Of a DNA stretch of 64,000 nt, positions 53,131 through 60,919 are shown in pieces (position 1 is the stretch's first letter; the number at the start of each line of letters is the position of its first letter). Under the pieces are notes generated by a model. That model searched no databases, was not told where the DNA came from, and was given only the letters and a program-made list of their open reading frames with translations. The DNA lies in the NCBI RefSeq assembly GCF_018128025.1, contig NZ_JAGSCS010000003.1:124001-188000 (forward strand), given 5' to 3'. The stretch comes from Proteiniclasticum sediminis (GTDB taxonomy: Bacteria > Bacillota > Clostridia > Clostridiales > Clostridiaceae). Position numbers and translations under genes: made by a program.

Positions 53131-53163
53131 AAAAGGTAGGTGGTTTTCCATTTACCTTTTCTT
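53131..53163 (+). terminator. Attenuator-like hairpin between rpsB and tsf
   Basis: Arms AAAAGGTA (53131-53138) and TACCTTTT (53153-53160) with GTGG/CCAT partly pairing inside; the T-rich end is short (TTTTCTT). Partial termination would give more S2 than EF-Ts message. Confidence 0.6.
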
Positions 53164-53208
53164 ATAGAAACGGATACCCCATCAACGATAATTTAGGAGG
53201 AATAAAAC

Positions 53209-54120
53209 GTGATAAGTGCACAGGTTGTAAAAGAATTAAGAGAAAAAACTGGCGCAGGTATGATGGACTGTAAAAAGGCATTGACCGAAGCCAATGGAGA
53301 TATGGAAAAGGCCATCGACATCCTGAGAGAAAAGGGCCTGGCTTCCGCCGCGAAGAAGTCTGGACGAGTTGCCTCTGAAGGCGTCATCGCCACCTTCGTC
53401 ACCGAAGACAAGAAGCACGCTGCAGTCATCGAACTGAACTGTGAGACGGACTTCGTCAGCTCCAATGAAGCCTTCGTTCAGCTGGCCAATGAAATTGCTG
53501 AAGTGGCTGCCAAGAGCGAAGTTAAGGATGTGGAAGAGCTGAAGGCAATGGAACTGAACGGTACCACCGTACAGGATGCCGTCACCAACCTCATCGCAAA
53601 GCTTGGCGAAAACATGTCCCTCCGACGAGTCATCAAGATGGATGCTCCAGACGGACTGGTTTCCTCCTACATTCACATGGGCGGAAAGATCGGCGTACTG
53701 GTTCAGGTCAAGACCGAGAACACTTCCGATGAAGTGACCTCTGTAGCCAGAGACATTGCCATGCACGTGGCTGCGCTCAATCCTCAGTTCCTGGACAGCA
53801 CCTCCGTGGATGCTGACACCATCGCCCGCGAAAGAGAAATCTACCGCGTGCAGGCTTTGAACGAAGGCAAGCCCGAGAAGATCGTTGACAAGATGGTTGA
53901 CGGAAGAATGAACAAGTTCTTCAAGGAAGTCTGCCTGGTGAACCAGATGTTTGTCAAGAATCCTGATCTTTCCATCGAAGGCTTCCTGAAGGAAGAATCC
54001 AAGAAGCATGGCGAGATCGCCCTGGTGAACTTTGTCCGATTTGAAAAGGGCGAAGGCATTGAAAAGGAAGTTGTTGATTTCGCAGCAGAAGTTGCGGCTC
54101 AGATGGGACTTAACAAGTAA
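53209..54120 (+). CDS. tsf: Elongation factor Ts
   Basis: Nucleotide exchange factor for EF-Tu; 303 residues. The N-terminal UBA-like domain has [21 protein letters not shown]; the core has [15 protein letters not shown] and later HVAALNPQF. The start is GTG, with TTAGGAGG upstream. Followed by two hairpins, the second a strong terminator. Confidence 0.98.
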   Translation: MISAQVVKELREKTGAGMMDCKKALTEANGDMEKAIDILREKGLASAAKKSGRVASEGVIATFVTEDKKHAAVIELNCETDFVSSNEAFVQLANEIAEVAAKSEVKDVEELKAMELNGTTVQDAVTNLIAKLGENMSLRRVIKMDAPDGLVSSYIHMGGKIGVLVQVKTENTSDEVTSVARDIAMHVAALNPQFLDSTSVDADTIAREREIYRVQALNEGKPEKIVDKMVDGRMNKFFKEVCLVNQMFVKNPDLSIEGFLKEESKKHGEIALVNFVRFEKGEGIEKEVVDFAAEVAAQMGLNK

Positions 54121-54148
54121 AATTCCTGCGGGAATTTGTAGAATTAAA

Positions 54149-54180
54149 GAAGAGAACACCTCAAGTGTTCTCTTTTTTTG
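54149..54180 (+). terminator. Intrinsic terminator of rpsB-tsf
   Basis: Arms AGAGAACAC (54151-54159) and GTGTTCTCT (54165-54173), then a T run. A smaller hairpin AATTCC/GGAATT lies just before it at 54121-54136. Confidence 0.92.
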
Positions 54181-54206
54181 AAATAATGCTAGAATGGAAC
54201 TATAAT
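54178..54206 (+). promoter_or_regulatory. Promoter of pyrH-frr
   Basis: -35 TTGAAA (54178-54183), a 17-base spacer and a perfect -10 TATAAT (54201-54206). The first bases of the -35 are the end of the tsf terminator T run. Confidence 0.75.
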
Positions 54207-54224
54207 TCACATACGGAGGATAAT

Positions 54225-54944
54225 ATGAGCGAACCGAAATACAAAAGAGTCATGCTGAAACTGTCGGGTGAGTCTCTGGCTGGAGCAAACGGCTTTGGGA
54301 TTGACTTTACGGTGGCCACGAGAATTGCCAAGGAAATCAAGGAACTTGTGGACATGGGCGTAGAAGTCGGAGCCGTCATTGGAGCAGGCAACATCTGGAG
54401 AGGTCGCGAAGGAAGCGGAATGGACCGGGTAACCGCAGACAACATGGGAATGCTGGCCACGTGCATCAATGCGCTGGCTCTTCAGAACTCCTTGGAGGAT
54501 CTGGGAATTGAGACCCGTGTGCAAAGTGCCATCGAAATGCGGGAGATTGCGGAGCCATTTATTCGTCGACGGGCGGTTCGTCATTTGGAAAAGGGGCGCG
54601 TGGTGATCTTCGCCGCAGGCTCGGGAAATCCTTACTTCACCACCGATACAGCAGCGGCGCTCAGAGCTGCGGAAATTGATGCCGAGTGTATCCTCCTGGC
54701 CAAGAAAGTGGATGGGGTGTACAACTGTGATCCCAATCTCCATGCCGATGCCGTGAAGTATGATCATCTGACCTACCGGGATGTCATGGAGCAGGATCTC
54801 AAAGTCATGGATATCACCGCCATCACGCTGTGCAAAGACAATGATATTCCCATTATTGTGTTTGGACTGGATGGCGAGGGGAATATTCGCAAAGCCATTG
54901 AAGGGAAATCCAATGGTACCATTATCGACAGTCAAGAGCTATAA
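54225..54944 (+). CDS. pyrH: UMP kinase
   Basis: Phosphorylates UMP to UDP for RNA, DNA and cell-wall precursors; 239 residues of the bacterial amino-acid-kinase type. Motifs: [66 protein letters not shown] and [21 protein letters not shown] 54225 follows GGAGGA; the earlier ATG at 54165 lies in the terminator. Confidence 0.98.
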   Translation: MSEPKYKRVMLKLSGESLAGANGFGIDFTVATRIAKEIKELVDMGVEVGAVIGAGNIWRGREGSGMDRVTADNMGMLATCINALALQNSLEDLGIETRVQSAIEMREIAEPFIRRRAVRHLEKGRVVIFAAGSGNPYFTTDTAAALRAAEIDAECILLAKKVDGVYNCDPNLHADAVKYDHLTYRDVMEQDLKVMDITAITLCKDNDIPIIVFGLDGEGNIRKAIEGKSNGTIIDSQEL

Positions 54945-54980
54945 TAAAGCTAGAAAATCAGAAAAATAGGAGGATCGACG

Positions 54981-55532
54981 ATGATTAAAGATTTAGTTGT
55001 TCATCTGGAAGAAAAAATGAGCAAGTCCATCAAAAACTTGGAGGCGGAGCTGGCAACCTTGAAAGCCGGTCGCGCCAATCCCACCATGCTGGACAGAATT
55101 GAAGTGGAATATTATGGAAGCATGGTCCCCATCAGCCAGGTGGGAAGTATTTCTGCCCCGGAACCTCGGATACTCATGATCACCCCTTGGGAAAAGTCTG
55201 CACTGAAGGCCATTGAAAAGGCCATCAATACGTCGGATCTGAACATTAACCCCAACAATGACGGTTCGGTCATTCGTCTCATTATCCCTGAACTCACCGA
55301 AGAAACCCGTAAGAATCTGGTGAAAGTGGTCAACAAGAAGGGGGAAGAGGCGAAGATTGCCATCCGCAATGTGCGCCGGGACACCATTGATAAAATCAAG
55401 GCCATGAAGAAGGAACTTTCCGAGGACGAAATCAAGAAGGGTGAAGAGGATGTCCAGAAGAAAGTCGATGAATATATCAAGCGCGTGGACAAAATCGTCA
55501 CAGACAAGGAAAAGGAGATCATGAAGGTCTAG
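54981..55532 (+). CDS. frr: Ribosome recycling factor
   Basis: Splits post-termination ribosomes with EF-G; 183 residues. Motifs: LEAELATLKAGRANPTMLDRIEVEYYGSMVPISQVGSIS, INTSDLNINPNNDGSVIRLIIPELTEETRKNL and NVRRDTIDKIKAMKKE. SD AGGAGG. In operon with pyrH. Confidence 0.98.
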   Translation: MIKDLVVHLEEKMSKSIKNLEAELATLKAGRANPTMLDRIEVEYYGSMVPISQVGSISAPEPRILMITPWEKSALKAIEKAINTSDLNINPNNDGSVIRLIIPELTEETRKNLVKVVNKKGEEAKIAIRNVRRDTIDKIKAMKKELSEDEIKKGEEDVQKKVDEYIKRVDKIVTDKEKEIMKV

Positions 55533-55556
55533 TTTCTTTGGGTAAGGAAGGTTAAG

Positions 55557-56324
55557 ATGTTTGAGTTCTTAAAGAAGAAGGCCGTCCCAAAAGCGTCAGA
55601 TCTGACGCTGGATCCGAACAATATCCCCCGGCATATCGGAATTATCATGGACGGCAATGGCCGCTGGGCCAAGGAACGGATGCTTCCCCGCACCATGGGG
55701 CATAAGGCCGGGGTGGAGACCATCCGGAAGGTACTCAAGGAATGCGAGCGTCTGGGGGTCCGCTATCTGACCCTCTACGCTTTTTCCACGGAAAACTGGA
55801 AACGGCCCAAGGAAGAAGTGGGGGCGCTCATGACGCTGCTGGTGGATTACCTGGAAAATGAACTGGAAGAGCTGCATCAGAACCAGGTGGTGGTGAACTA
55901 TCTGGGGAAGATCGACCGGCTGCCGGAAGCGGCGCAAAAAGCCCTGCGAGACGCCAAGGAAAAGACCCGAAACAATACCGGGGTCCAGATGAATCTGGCC
56001 CTGAATTATGGGGGAAGAGAAGAGATCGTCCAAGGGGTCCGTCAAGCCATGGAAGATGCCCTGGCGGGAAAACTCCGCCCGGAAGATCTAACGGAAGGGC
56101 TTTTTTCCGATTATCTCTACACCCAGGGGCAGCCGGACCCGGAACTGATTATCCGGCCCAGCGGGGAGCTTCGGCTTTCCAATTTCCTGCTCTATCAGGG
56201 AGCCTACAGCGAACTTTGGTTCAGTAAAATCAACTGGCCGGATTTCCAGGAAGCGGATCTTCGGCAGGCCATTGCGGACTATCAGTCCCGCAGCCGGCGA
56301 TTTGGAGGATTGAAGAGTGAATAA
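55557..56324 (+). CDS. uppS: Undecaprenyl diphosphate synthase
   Basis: Cis-prenyl transferase that makes the C55 carrier for peptidoglycan; 255 residues. Motifs: HIGIIMDGNGRWAKER with the catalytic Asp, GHKAGVETIRKVL, LTLYAFSTENWKRPKEEV, ALNYGGREEIVQGV and PDPELIIRPSGELRLSNFLLYQGAYSEL. Overlaps cdsA by 8 bases. Confidence 0.97.
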   Translation: MFEFLKKKAVPKASDLTLDPNNIPRHIGIIMDGNGRWAKERMLPRTMGHKAGVETIRKVLKECERLGVRYLTLYAFSTENWKRPKEEVGALMTLLVDYLENELEELHQNQVVVNYLGKIDRLPEAAQKALRDAKEKTRNNTGVQMNLALNYGGREEIVQGVRQAMEDALAGKLRPEDLTEGLFSDYLYTQGQPDPELIIRPSGELRLSNFLLYQGAYSELWFSKINWPDFQEADLRQAIADYQSRSRRFGGLKSE

Positions 56325-57108
56325 GCGATATCTGGGCGCTCTGACGCTGGTTCCCCTTTTGGTGCTCCTTTTTCTCGGGGGCTGGTTTTTGCGGATCACC
56401 ACTTTATTCCTTGCGCTTCGTGCGCTCTATGAGTATTTCCATGTCCTTTCGGTGAAAGGGCATAACCCTTCCCGCGTCTTGGGTTATCTCGCGCTTCTGG
56501 GTTACTTTGCGCTGCTGTTCACCCGCGAGGATGCTGCAGCGCACCTGGGAATTTTCGTTGCGGTACTTACAGCGGTAGCCTTTGTGCTCATGGTTTTTCG
56601 CCAGGACACCTCCATTCAGGATGCAGCCCTCACCGTCACGGGATTTCTCTATGCGGGAGGATTTTTCGGATTTCTTATCCTTTTGGAAAATCGGCCTTCA
56701 GGCATTATCTTCGTCTATTCGGTTTTTGTCATTTCCTGGGTCTGCGATACTTTAGCGTATTACACCGGAAGACTCTTCGGTCGGCATAAGCTCATCGAGC
56801 GGGTCAGTCCCAAGAAAACTGTGGAAGGGGCCATTGGCGGTCTCCTGGGGGGAGCCTTGGGGGCATATCTTCTCGGCATGGCTACCACGGCGCAAACGGG
56901 GATCGCCCCAGGGCATTTTCTCGTCATGGGATTTTTCGGGGCCATGTTCGGCCAGATCGGCGATTTGGCGGCTTCGGCCATCAAGCGCTATGCCGGAGAA
57001 AAGGACTATCCGAAACTGATTCCCGGCCACGGCGGGGTGCTGGACCGGTTTGACTCCATTCTCTTTGTAGGAGTCCTTGTCTATGCCTATGTGACGTATA
57101 TTCTGTAA
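56317..57108 (+). CDS. cdsA: Phosphatidate cytidylyltransferase
   Basis: Makes CDP-diacylglycerol for phospholipids; 263 residues with about seven or eight membrane segments. The family signature near the C-terminus is SAIKRYAGEKDYPKLIPGHGGVLDRFDS, here KDYPKLIPGHGG with Tyr where Phe is usual. Starts with GTG inside the uppS end. A terminator follows, so it closes the pyrH-cdsA run. Confidence 0.96.
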   Translation: MNKRYLGALTLVPLLVLLFLGGWFLRITTLFLALRALYEYFHVLSVKGHNPSRVLGYLALLGYFALLFTREDAAAHLGIFVAVLTAVAFVLMVFRQDTSIQDAALTVTGFLYAGGFFGFLILLENRPSGIIFVYSVFVISWVCDTLAYYTGRLFGRHKLIERVSPKKTVEGAIGGLLGGALGAYLLGMATTAQTGIAPGHFLVMGFFGAMFGQIGDLAASAIKRYAGEKDYPKLIPGHGGVLDRFDSILFVGVLVYAYVTYIL

Positions 57109-57172
57109 GGTACGTTCTTCAAAAGAATCCTTCGCCATGACAATGATGCAAGGTGTCGTCCAAGATGATAAC

Positions 57173-57203
57173 AAGAAGCCATTTCGTAGAGGTGGCTTTT
57201 CTT
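57173..57203 (+). terminator. Terminator after cdsA
   Basis: Arms GAAGCCA and TGGCTTTTC around TTTCGTAGAGG, then TTCTTC. Confidence 0.7.
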
Positions 57204-57256
57204 CACGTTTATAGACAAAACTTCAAGTTGTTCATAAGAAGTTTAAATACTGTATA

Positions 57257-57285
57257 TTGTATCATTGGGCCGATAGGACTATATT
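57257..57285 (+). promoter_or_regulatory. Candidate promoter of the small RHH gene
   Basis: -35 TTGTAT (57257-57262), a 17-base spacer and -10 TATATT (57280-57285), in a very AT-rich stretch. A hairpin TTTGGC/GCCAAA (about 57299-57317) lies just before the SD. Confidence 0.5.
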
Positions 57286-57332
57286 ATATATAAGATCATT
57301 TGGCTTTATAGGCCAAAGGAGGTAGGGAGATT

Positions 57333-57470
57333 ATGAAAAAAGAGCCGAAAACAAAGATCCTGTTCACATTGCCCGTGGATCTGAAAGAAGAGTTGCTCAA
57401 GGAAGCGGATAAAGAGAATCGTTCCCTGAATAACTACATTCTGACACTGCTTCTCAAGCGAAACAAATAA
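57333..57470 (+). CDS. Small ribbon-helix-helix (Arc-like) protein
   Basis: Open frame of 45 residues with SD AAAGGAGG 10 bases before the ATG. The sequence opens MKKEPKTKILFTLPVDLKEE, then two helices around KEADKENRSLNNYILTLL. This is the ribbon-helix-helix plan: a beta strand KILFTLP, helix A from DLKEELLKEADKEN, and helix B from SLNNYILTLLLKR. Such dimers bind DNA as small repressors or antitoxins. No toxin gene is next to it. It has its own promoter candidate and a terminator, so it is an independent unit between cdsA and dxr. Targets are unknown; the AT-rich region upstream is a likely first site. Confidence 0.8.
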   Translation: MKKEPKTKILFTLPVDLKEELLKEADKENRSLNNYILTLLLKRNK

Positions 57471-57494
57471 GACTTGTCTGGACACACTTTTCCA

Positions 57495-57530
57495 GGCCGG
57501 AACCGTCAGGTCCCGGTCTTTATTTGTTTG
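57495..57530 (+). terminator. Terminator after the RHH gene
   Basis: Arms GGCCGGAACC (57495-57504) and GGTCCCGGTC (57509-57518) with one mismatch and one G:T pair, followed by TTTATTTG. Confidence 0.7.
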
Positions 57531-57620
57531 CGGTTCCGTCGGAAAAAAGCAAAGCCTGTTCATGAGGCTTCCGGGACTTTTGGCAATTAATTCTCCTGAA
57601 CTCAGAAAAACTTAATAATT

Positions 57621-57632
57621 CTTCGGTATAAT
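57621..57632 (+). promoter_or_regulatory. Possible -10 of the dxr operon
   Basis: A perfect TATAAT at 57627-57632, about 40 bases before dxr; no convincing -35 is seen. Confidence 0.4.
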
Positions 57633-57672
57633 AAAAAGAAGAATCAGCAAAACCATGGAAGGAGACATTCCC

Positions 57673-58830
57673 TTGAAATATATATCCATTATCGGAGCAT
57701 CCGGCTCCATCGGCACCCAGACCCTGGAGGTGCTGCGAAAAGAGAAGGAGATTCAGCTGGTGGGCGTTTCCGTCCATTCCAACCTGGAGCGTCTGCGAGC
57801 CATCATTCTGGAATTTCATCCCGAGGTGGTCTGCATCACCGATGAAGACCGAAAGGAGGAGGCCCAGGATCTGATGCGCTCCCTGCACTATTCGGGAGAA
57901 GTGTGCTTCGGCATGGAGGGGCTCATCCATGTGTCAACCCTGCCGAAGATTGACCTGGTGGTCACCTCCTTAGTGGGCATGGTGGGGCTTCGCCCCACGG
58001 TGGAAGCCATCAAGGCCGGCAAGGACATCGCATTGGCCAATAAGGAAACCTTGGTGGCTGCCGGGGAACTGGTCATGGCTCTCGCCCGAAAACACCAGGT
58101 TCAAATTCTTCCCGTGGACTCTGAGCACTCGGCCATCTTCCAGTCCCTCCAGGGATCCCAGCCGCATGAAGTGGCGAAGATCCTCCTCACCGCCTCCGGC
58201 GGACCCTTTCGGGGAAAAGACACAGCCTTTCTCCAGGGCGTGACCCGGGCCATGGCCCTGAAGCATCCCAACTGGGTCATGGGAGCGAAGATTACCATTG
58301 ACTCCGCCACCCTGATGAATAAAGGATTGGAGTTCATTGAAGCCCGATGGCTTTTCGATGTGCCCTATGAGAACATCGACATTCTGGTTCATCCCCAAAG
58401 CATTGTCCACTCCATGGTGGAGTTTTGCGATCACAGCATCATTGCTCAGCTGGGATCTCCGGACATGACCCTGCCCATTCAGTATGCCCTGAACTACCCG
58501 CATCGGCATCCAGCCGTGGCGAAGCCCCTGAACCTTCTGGCCGTGGGGCAGCTCACCTTTGAGGCGCCGGACCGACAGACCTTCCGGGGACTGGATCTGG
58601 CGGAGCTTGCCGGAAAACGCGGCGGACTCCAGTGCGCCGTCATGAACAGCGCCAATGAGGAAGCCGTAGCCTTATTCCTGAAGGAAAAGATCGGATTTTT
58701 GGACATCTACGACGTGGTGGAAGAGGCCATGGAACGGTTCCGGGATCTGGGCGACATCACTCTGGAAAAGGTCTTTGCCGCCGATGAGGCCGTGCGGGCC
58801 CACATCCGCAGAAAGTATAAAGAGGTGTAA
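57673..58830 (+). CDS. dxr: 1-deoxy-D-xylulose 5-phosphate reductoisomerase
   Basis: Second enzyme of the MEP isoprenoid pathway, uses NADPH; 385 residues from a TTG start at 57673. Motifs: ISIIGASGSIGTQTLEVLR (nucleotide site), LANKETLVAAGEL, PVDSEHSAIFQSL, LTASGGPFRG, MNKGLEFIEARWLFDV and NSANEEAVALFL. TTG is chosen because GGAG lies 8 bases before it and homologues begin here; the ATG at 57655 overlaps the SD itself. rseP follows after 2 bases and ispG after that. Confidence 0.96.
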   Translation: MKYISIIGASGSIGTQTLEVLRKEKEIQLVGVSVHSNLERLRAIILEFHPEVVCITDEDRKEEAQDLMRSLHYSGEVCFGMEGLIHVSTLPKIDLVVTSLVGMVGLRPTVEAIKAGKDIALANKETLVAAGELVMALARKHQVQILPVDSEHSAIFQSLQGSQPHEVAKILLTASGGPFRGKDTAFLQGVTRAMALKHPNWVMGAKITIDSATLMNKGLEFIEARWLFDVPYENIDILVHPQSIVHSMVEFCDHSIIAQLGSPDMTLPIQYALNYPHRHPAVAKPLNLLAVGQLTFEAPDRQTFRGLDLAELAGKRGGLQCAVMNSANEEAVALFLKEKIGFLDIYDVVEEAMERFRDLGDITLEKVFAADEAVRAHIRRKYKEV

Positions 58831-58832
58831 GC

Positions 58833-59840
58833 ATGTATCTGGCGTTATCAATCTTTGCCTTCGGACTTCTGGTCCTGGGGCATGAATTTGGACATTTTAT
58901 CCTTGCCCGGCTCAACGGTGTCAAGGTGGAGGAGTTTTCCATCGGCATGGGGCCGAGACTTTTCCAGAAACAGGGGAAGAATACCCTCTACTCCATCAAG
59001 GCTCTGCCCATCGGCGGTTCCGTGAAGATGTACGGGGAAACCGAGGAGGCCACAGGGGAGGATTCCTTCTTCTCCAAGAGCCCCCTGCGCAAGATCAGCA
59101 TCATTGCCGCAGGTCCCCTCATGAACATCGTCATGGCCCTCCTGGTGATCTTTGTCTTTGTTCTTTTCAATGGCTACACCAGCAGTGTCATCAAGGAAGT
59201 GCTCCCCAATACCCCCGCCCAGGCAGCGGGTCTGGAGCCGGGAGACCGGATCCTCAGCGTCAATGGGGAAAAAGTCTTTACCTTCCAGGATATCTCCACC
59301 TACATCAGCTATAACGGCATGAACAAGCTGACCCTGGAAGTGGCCAAGGAAGAAGGGGACGTCATGCTCTCCATCATGCCCATCGCCACGGAGGAAGGAC
59401 GGCCCTATGTGGGCATCGTGCCTGTTTCCCAGGCGAACCCGGGATTTGGAGAAACCTTGGGGGCCACCTCCAATCAGACCCTCTCCCTGATCAATCAGAC
59501 CCTCTTTTCCCTGAAAGTGCTCTTTTCCGGGAACGCCTCCCTCAATGATTTTGGCGGACCTGTGACCATCTTTAAGTACTCCACCCAGGCAGCCAGCATC
59601 TCCCTGTGGAACCTGGCCAGCTTTGCGGCCTTCCTCAGCATCAATCTGGCGGTGCTGAATCTCATCCCCTTTCCGGCCCTGGATGGCGGATGGATTCTGA
59701 TCCTTCTGGTGGAGCTCATCACCCGTAAGAAGCTGCCGGATAAGTTTGTGGGGATTTGGAACACCATCGGGTTTGTTGTCCTCATGGGCTTCATGCTGCT
59801 CATCACATTCAAGGATATTTTTCTTCCAGGAGGTTTTTAG
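58833..59840 (+). CDS. rseP: Site-2 intramembrane metalloprotease, RseP/RasP family
   Basis: Membrane zinc protease that cuts anti-sigma factors and signal-peptide remnants; 335 residues. The zinc motif is HEFGH in LVLGHEFGHFILARLNGV in the first membrane segment. A PDZ domain (about residues 125-200: LPNTPAQAAGLEPGDRILSVNGEKV) follows the second segment. The third metal ligand motif is NLIPFPALDGGWI, and a last membrane segment closes the protein. Its place between dxr and ispG is conserved. Confidence 0.95.
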   Translation: MYLALSIFAFGLLVLGHEFGHFILARLNGVKVEEFSIGMGPRLFQKQGKNTLYSIKALPIGGSVKMYGETEEATGEDSFFSKSPLRKISIIAAGPLMNIVMALLVIFVFVLFNGYTSSVIKEVLPNTPAQAAGLEPGDRILSVNGEKVFTFQDISTYISYNGMNKLTLEVAKEEGDVMLSIMPIATEEGRPYVGIVPVSQANPGFGETLGATSNQTLSLINQTLFSLKVLFSGNASLNDFGGPVTIFKYSTQAASISLWNLASFAAFLSINLAVLNLIPFPALDGGWILILLVELITRKKLPDKFVGIWNTIGFVVLMGFMLLITFKDIFLPGGF

Positions 59841-59843
59841 TTC

Positions 59844-60896
59844 ATGAATAGACGACCCACAAGACCCATCCGGATCAAGGATCAGATCCTGGGCGGAGAC
59901 AATAAAATCACCATTCAGTCTATGACCAACACGGATACCCGGGATGTGGAAGCGACCCTGAACCAGATCCGCGCCCTCATGGTGGCGGGCTGTGACATTG
60001 TCCGCTGCGCCGTGCCGGATATGGAAGCGGCGGAGGCTTTAAAAGACATTACCCGGCAGATTCCCATCCCCGTGGTGGCAGACATTCACTTTGACTACCG
60101 TTTGGCCTTAGCCTCCATCGAGAACGGAATCTCGAAGCTTCGGATCAATCCGGGAAACATCGGAGGAAAAGACAAAGTTCGTCTGCTGGCCGACGCCTGC
60201 ACCGCCAAGGGTATTCCCATTCGCATTGGTGTGAACTCCGGTTCCCTTCAAAAGGATATCCTGGAGAAGTATGGCCGGGTGACGCCGGAAGGGCTCGTGG
60301 AAAGCGCCCTTCGAAATGTGGAGCTTCTGGAGGATGCCAATTTCCGGGACATCGTCATTTCCATAAAATCCTCCGATGTCATGACTATGATGGACAGCTA
60401 TCGCCTCCTTTCGAAGAAGGTGGATTACCCTCTGCATCTGGGGGTAACGGAAGCTGGAACCATTTGGCGAGGAACGATCAAAAGCTCCATCGGCATCGGC
60501 GGACTTCTTTCCGAGGGGATTGGAGACACGATCCGCGTCTCTTTAACAGGAGACCCCATCGAGGAGATCAAAGCAGGCCGGGAAATTCTGAAAGCCGTGG
60601 GGCATTTGAAGGAAGGCATCGAATTTGTCTCCTGTCCCACCTGCGGACGGACCCAGATCGATCTCATTGGCATCGCCACTCAGGTGGAGGAAGCCTTAAA
60701 AGACAGCAAGAAGAACATTAAGGTGGCCGTCATGGGCTGCGTGGTCAACGGACCTGGAGAAGCCCGGGAAGCGGACATCGGCATTGCCGGCGGCAATGGG
60801 GTGGGCCTCATCTTCAAAAAGGGCCTCATCATCAAAAAGGTGAAGGAGGAGGAACTGGTTTCCGCCCTTCTGGAAGAAATCGAAAAAATGGACTGA
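59844..60896 (+). CDS. ispG: 4-hydroxy-3-methylbut-2-en-1-yl diphosphate synthase (flavodoxin)
   Basis: Iron-sulfur enzyme of the MEP pathway; 350 residues, the two-domain bacterial type. The TIM-barrel part has IQSMTNTDTRDVEATLNQI, VADIHFDYRLALA and KLRINPGNIGG. The 4Fe-4S ligands are two Cys in SCPTCGRTQ and one in GCVVNGPGEAREADIGIAGG. With dxr it supplies the isoprenoids used by UppS. polC starts 23 bases on. Confidence 0.97.
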   Translation: MNRRPTRPIRIKDQILGGDNKITIQSMTNTDTRDVEATLNQIRALMVAGCDIVRCAVPDMEAAEALKDITRQIPIPVVADIHFDYRLALASIENGISKLRINPGNIGGKDKVRLLADACTAKGIPIRIGVNSGSLQKDILEKYGRVTPEGLVESALRNVELLEDANFRDIVISIKSSDVMTMMDSYRLLSKKVDYPLHLGVTEAGTIWRGTIKSSIGIGGLLSEGIGDTIRVSLTGDPIEEIKAGREILKAVGHLKEGIEFVSCPTCGRTQIDLIGIATQVEEALKDSKKNIKVAVMGCVVNGPGEAREADIGIAGGNGVGLIFKKGLIIKKVKEEELVSALLEEIEKMD

Positions 60897-60919
60897 CCTG
60901 AACGAAAGGAGGAGGACTA

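Noticed and set aside
57333..57470. Antitoxin of a toxin-antitoxin pair
   Set aside because: The RHH protein resembles small antitoxins, but no second small gene lies next to it; the flanks are a terminator and dxr.
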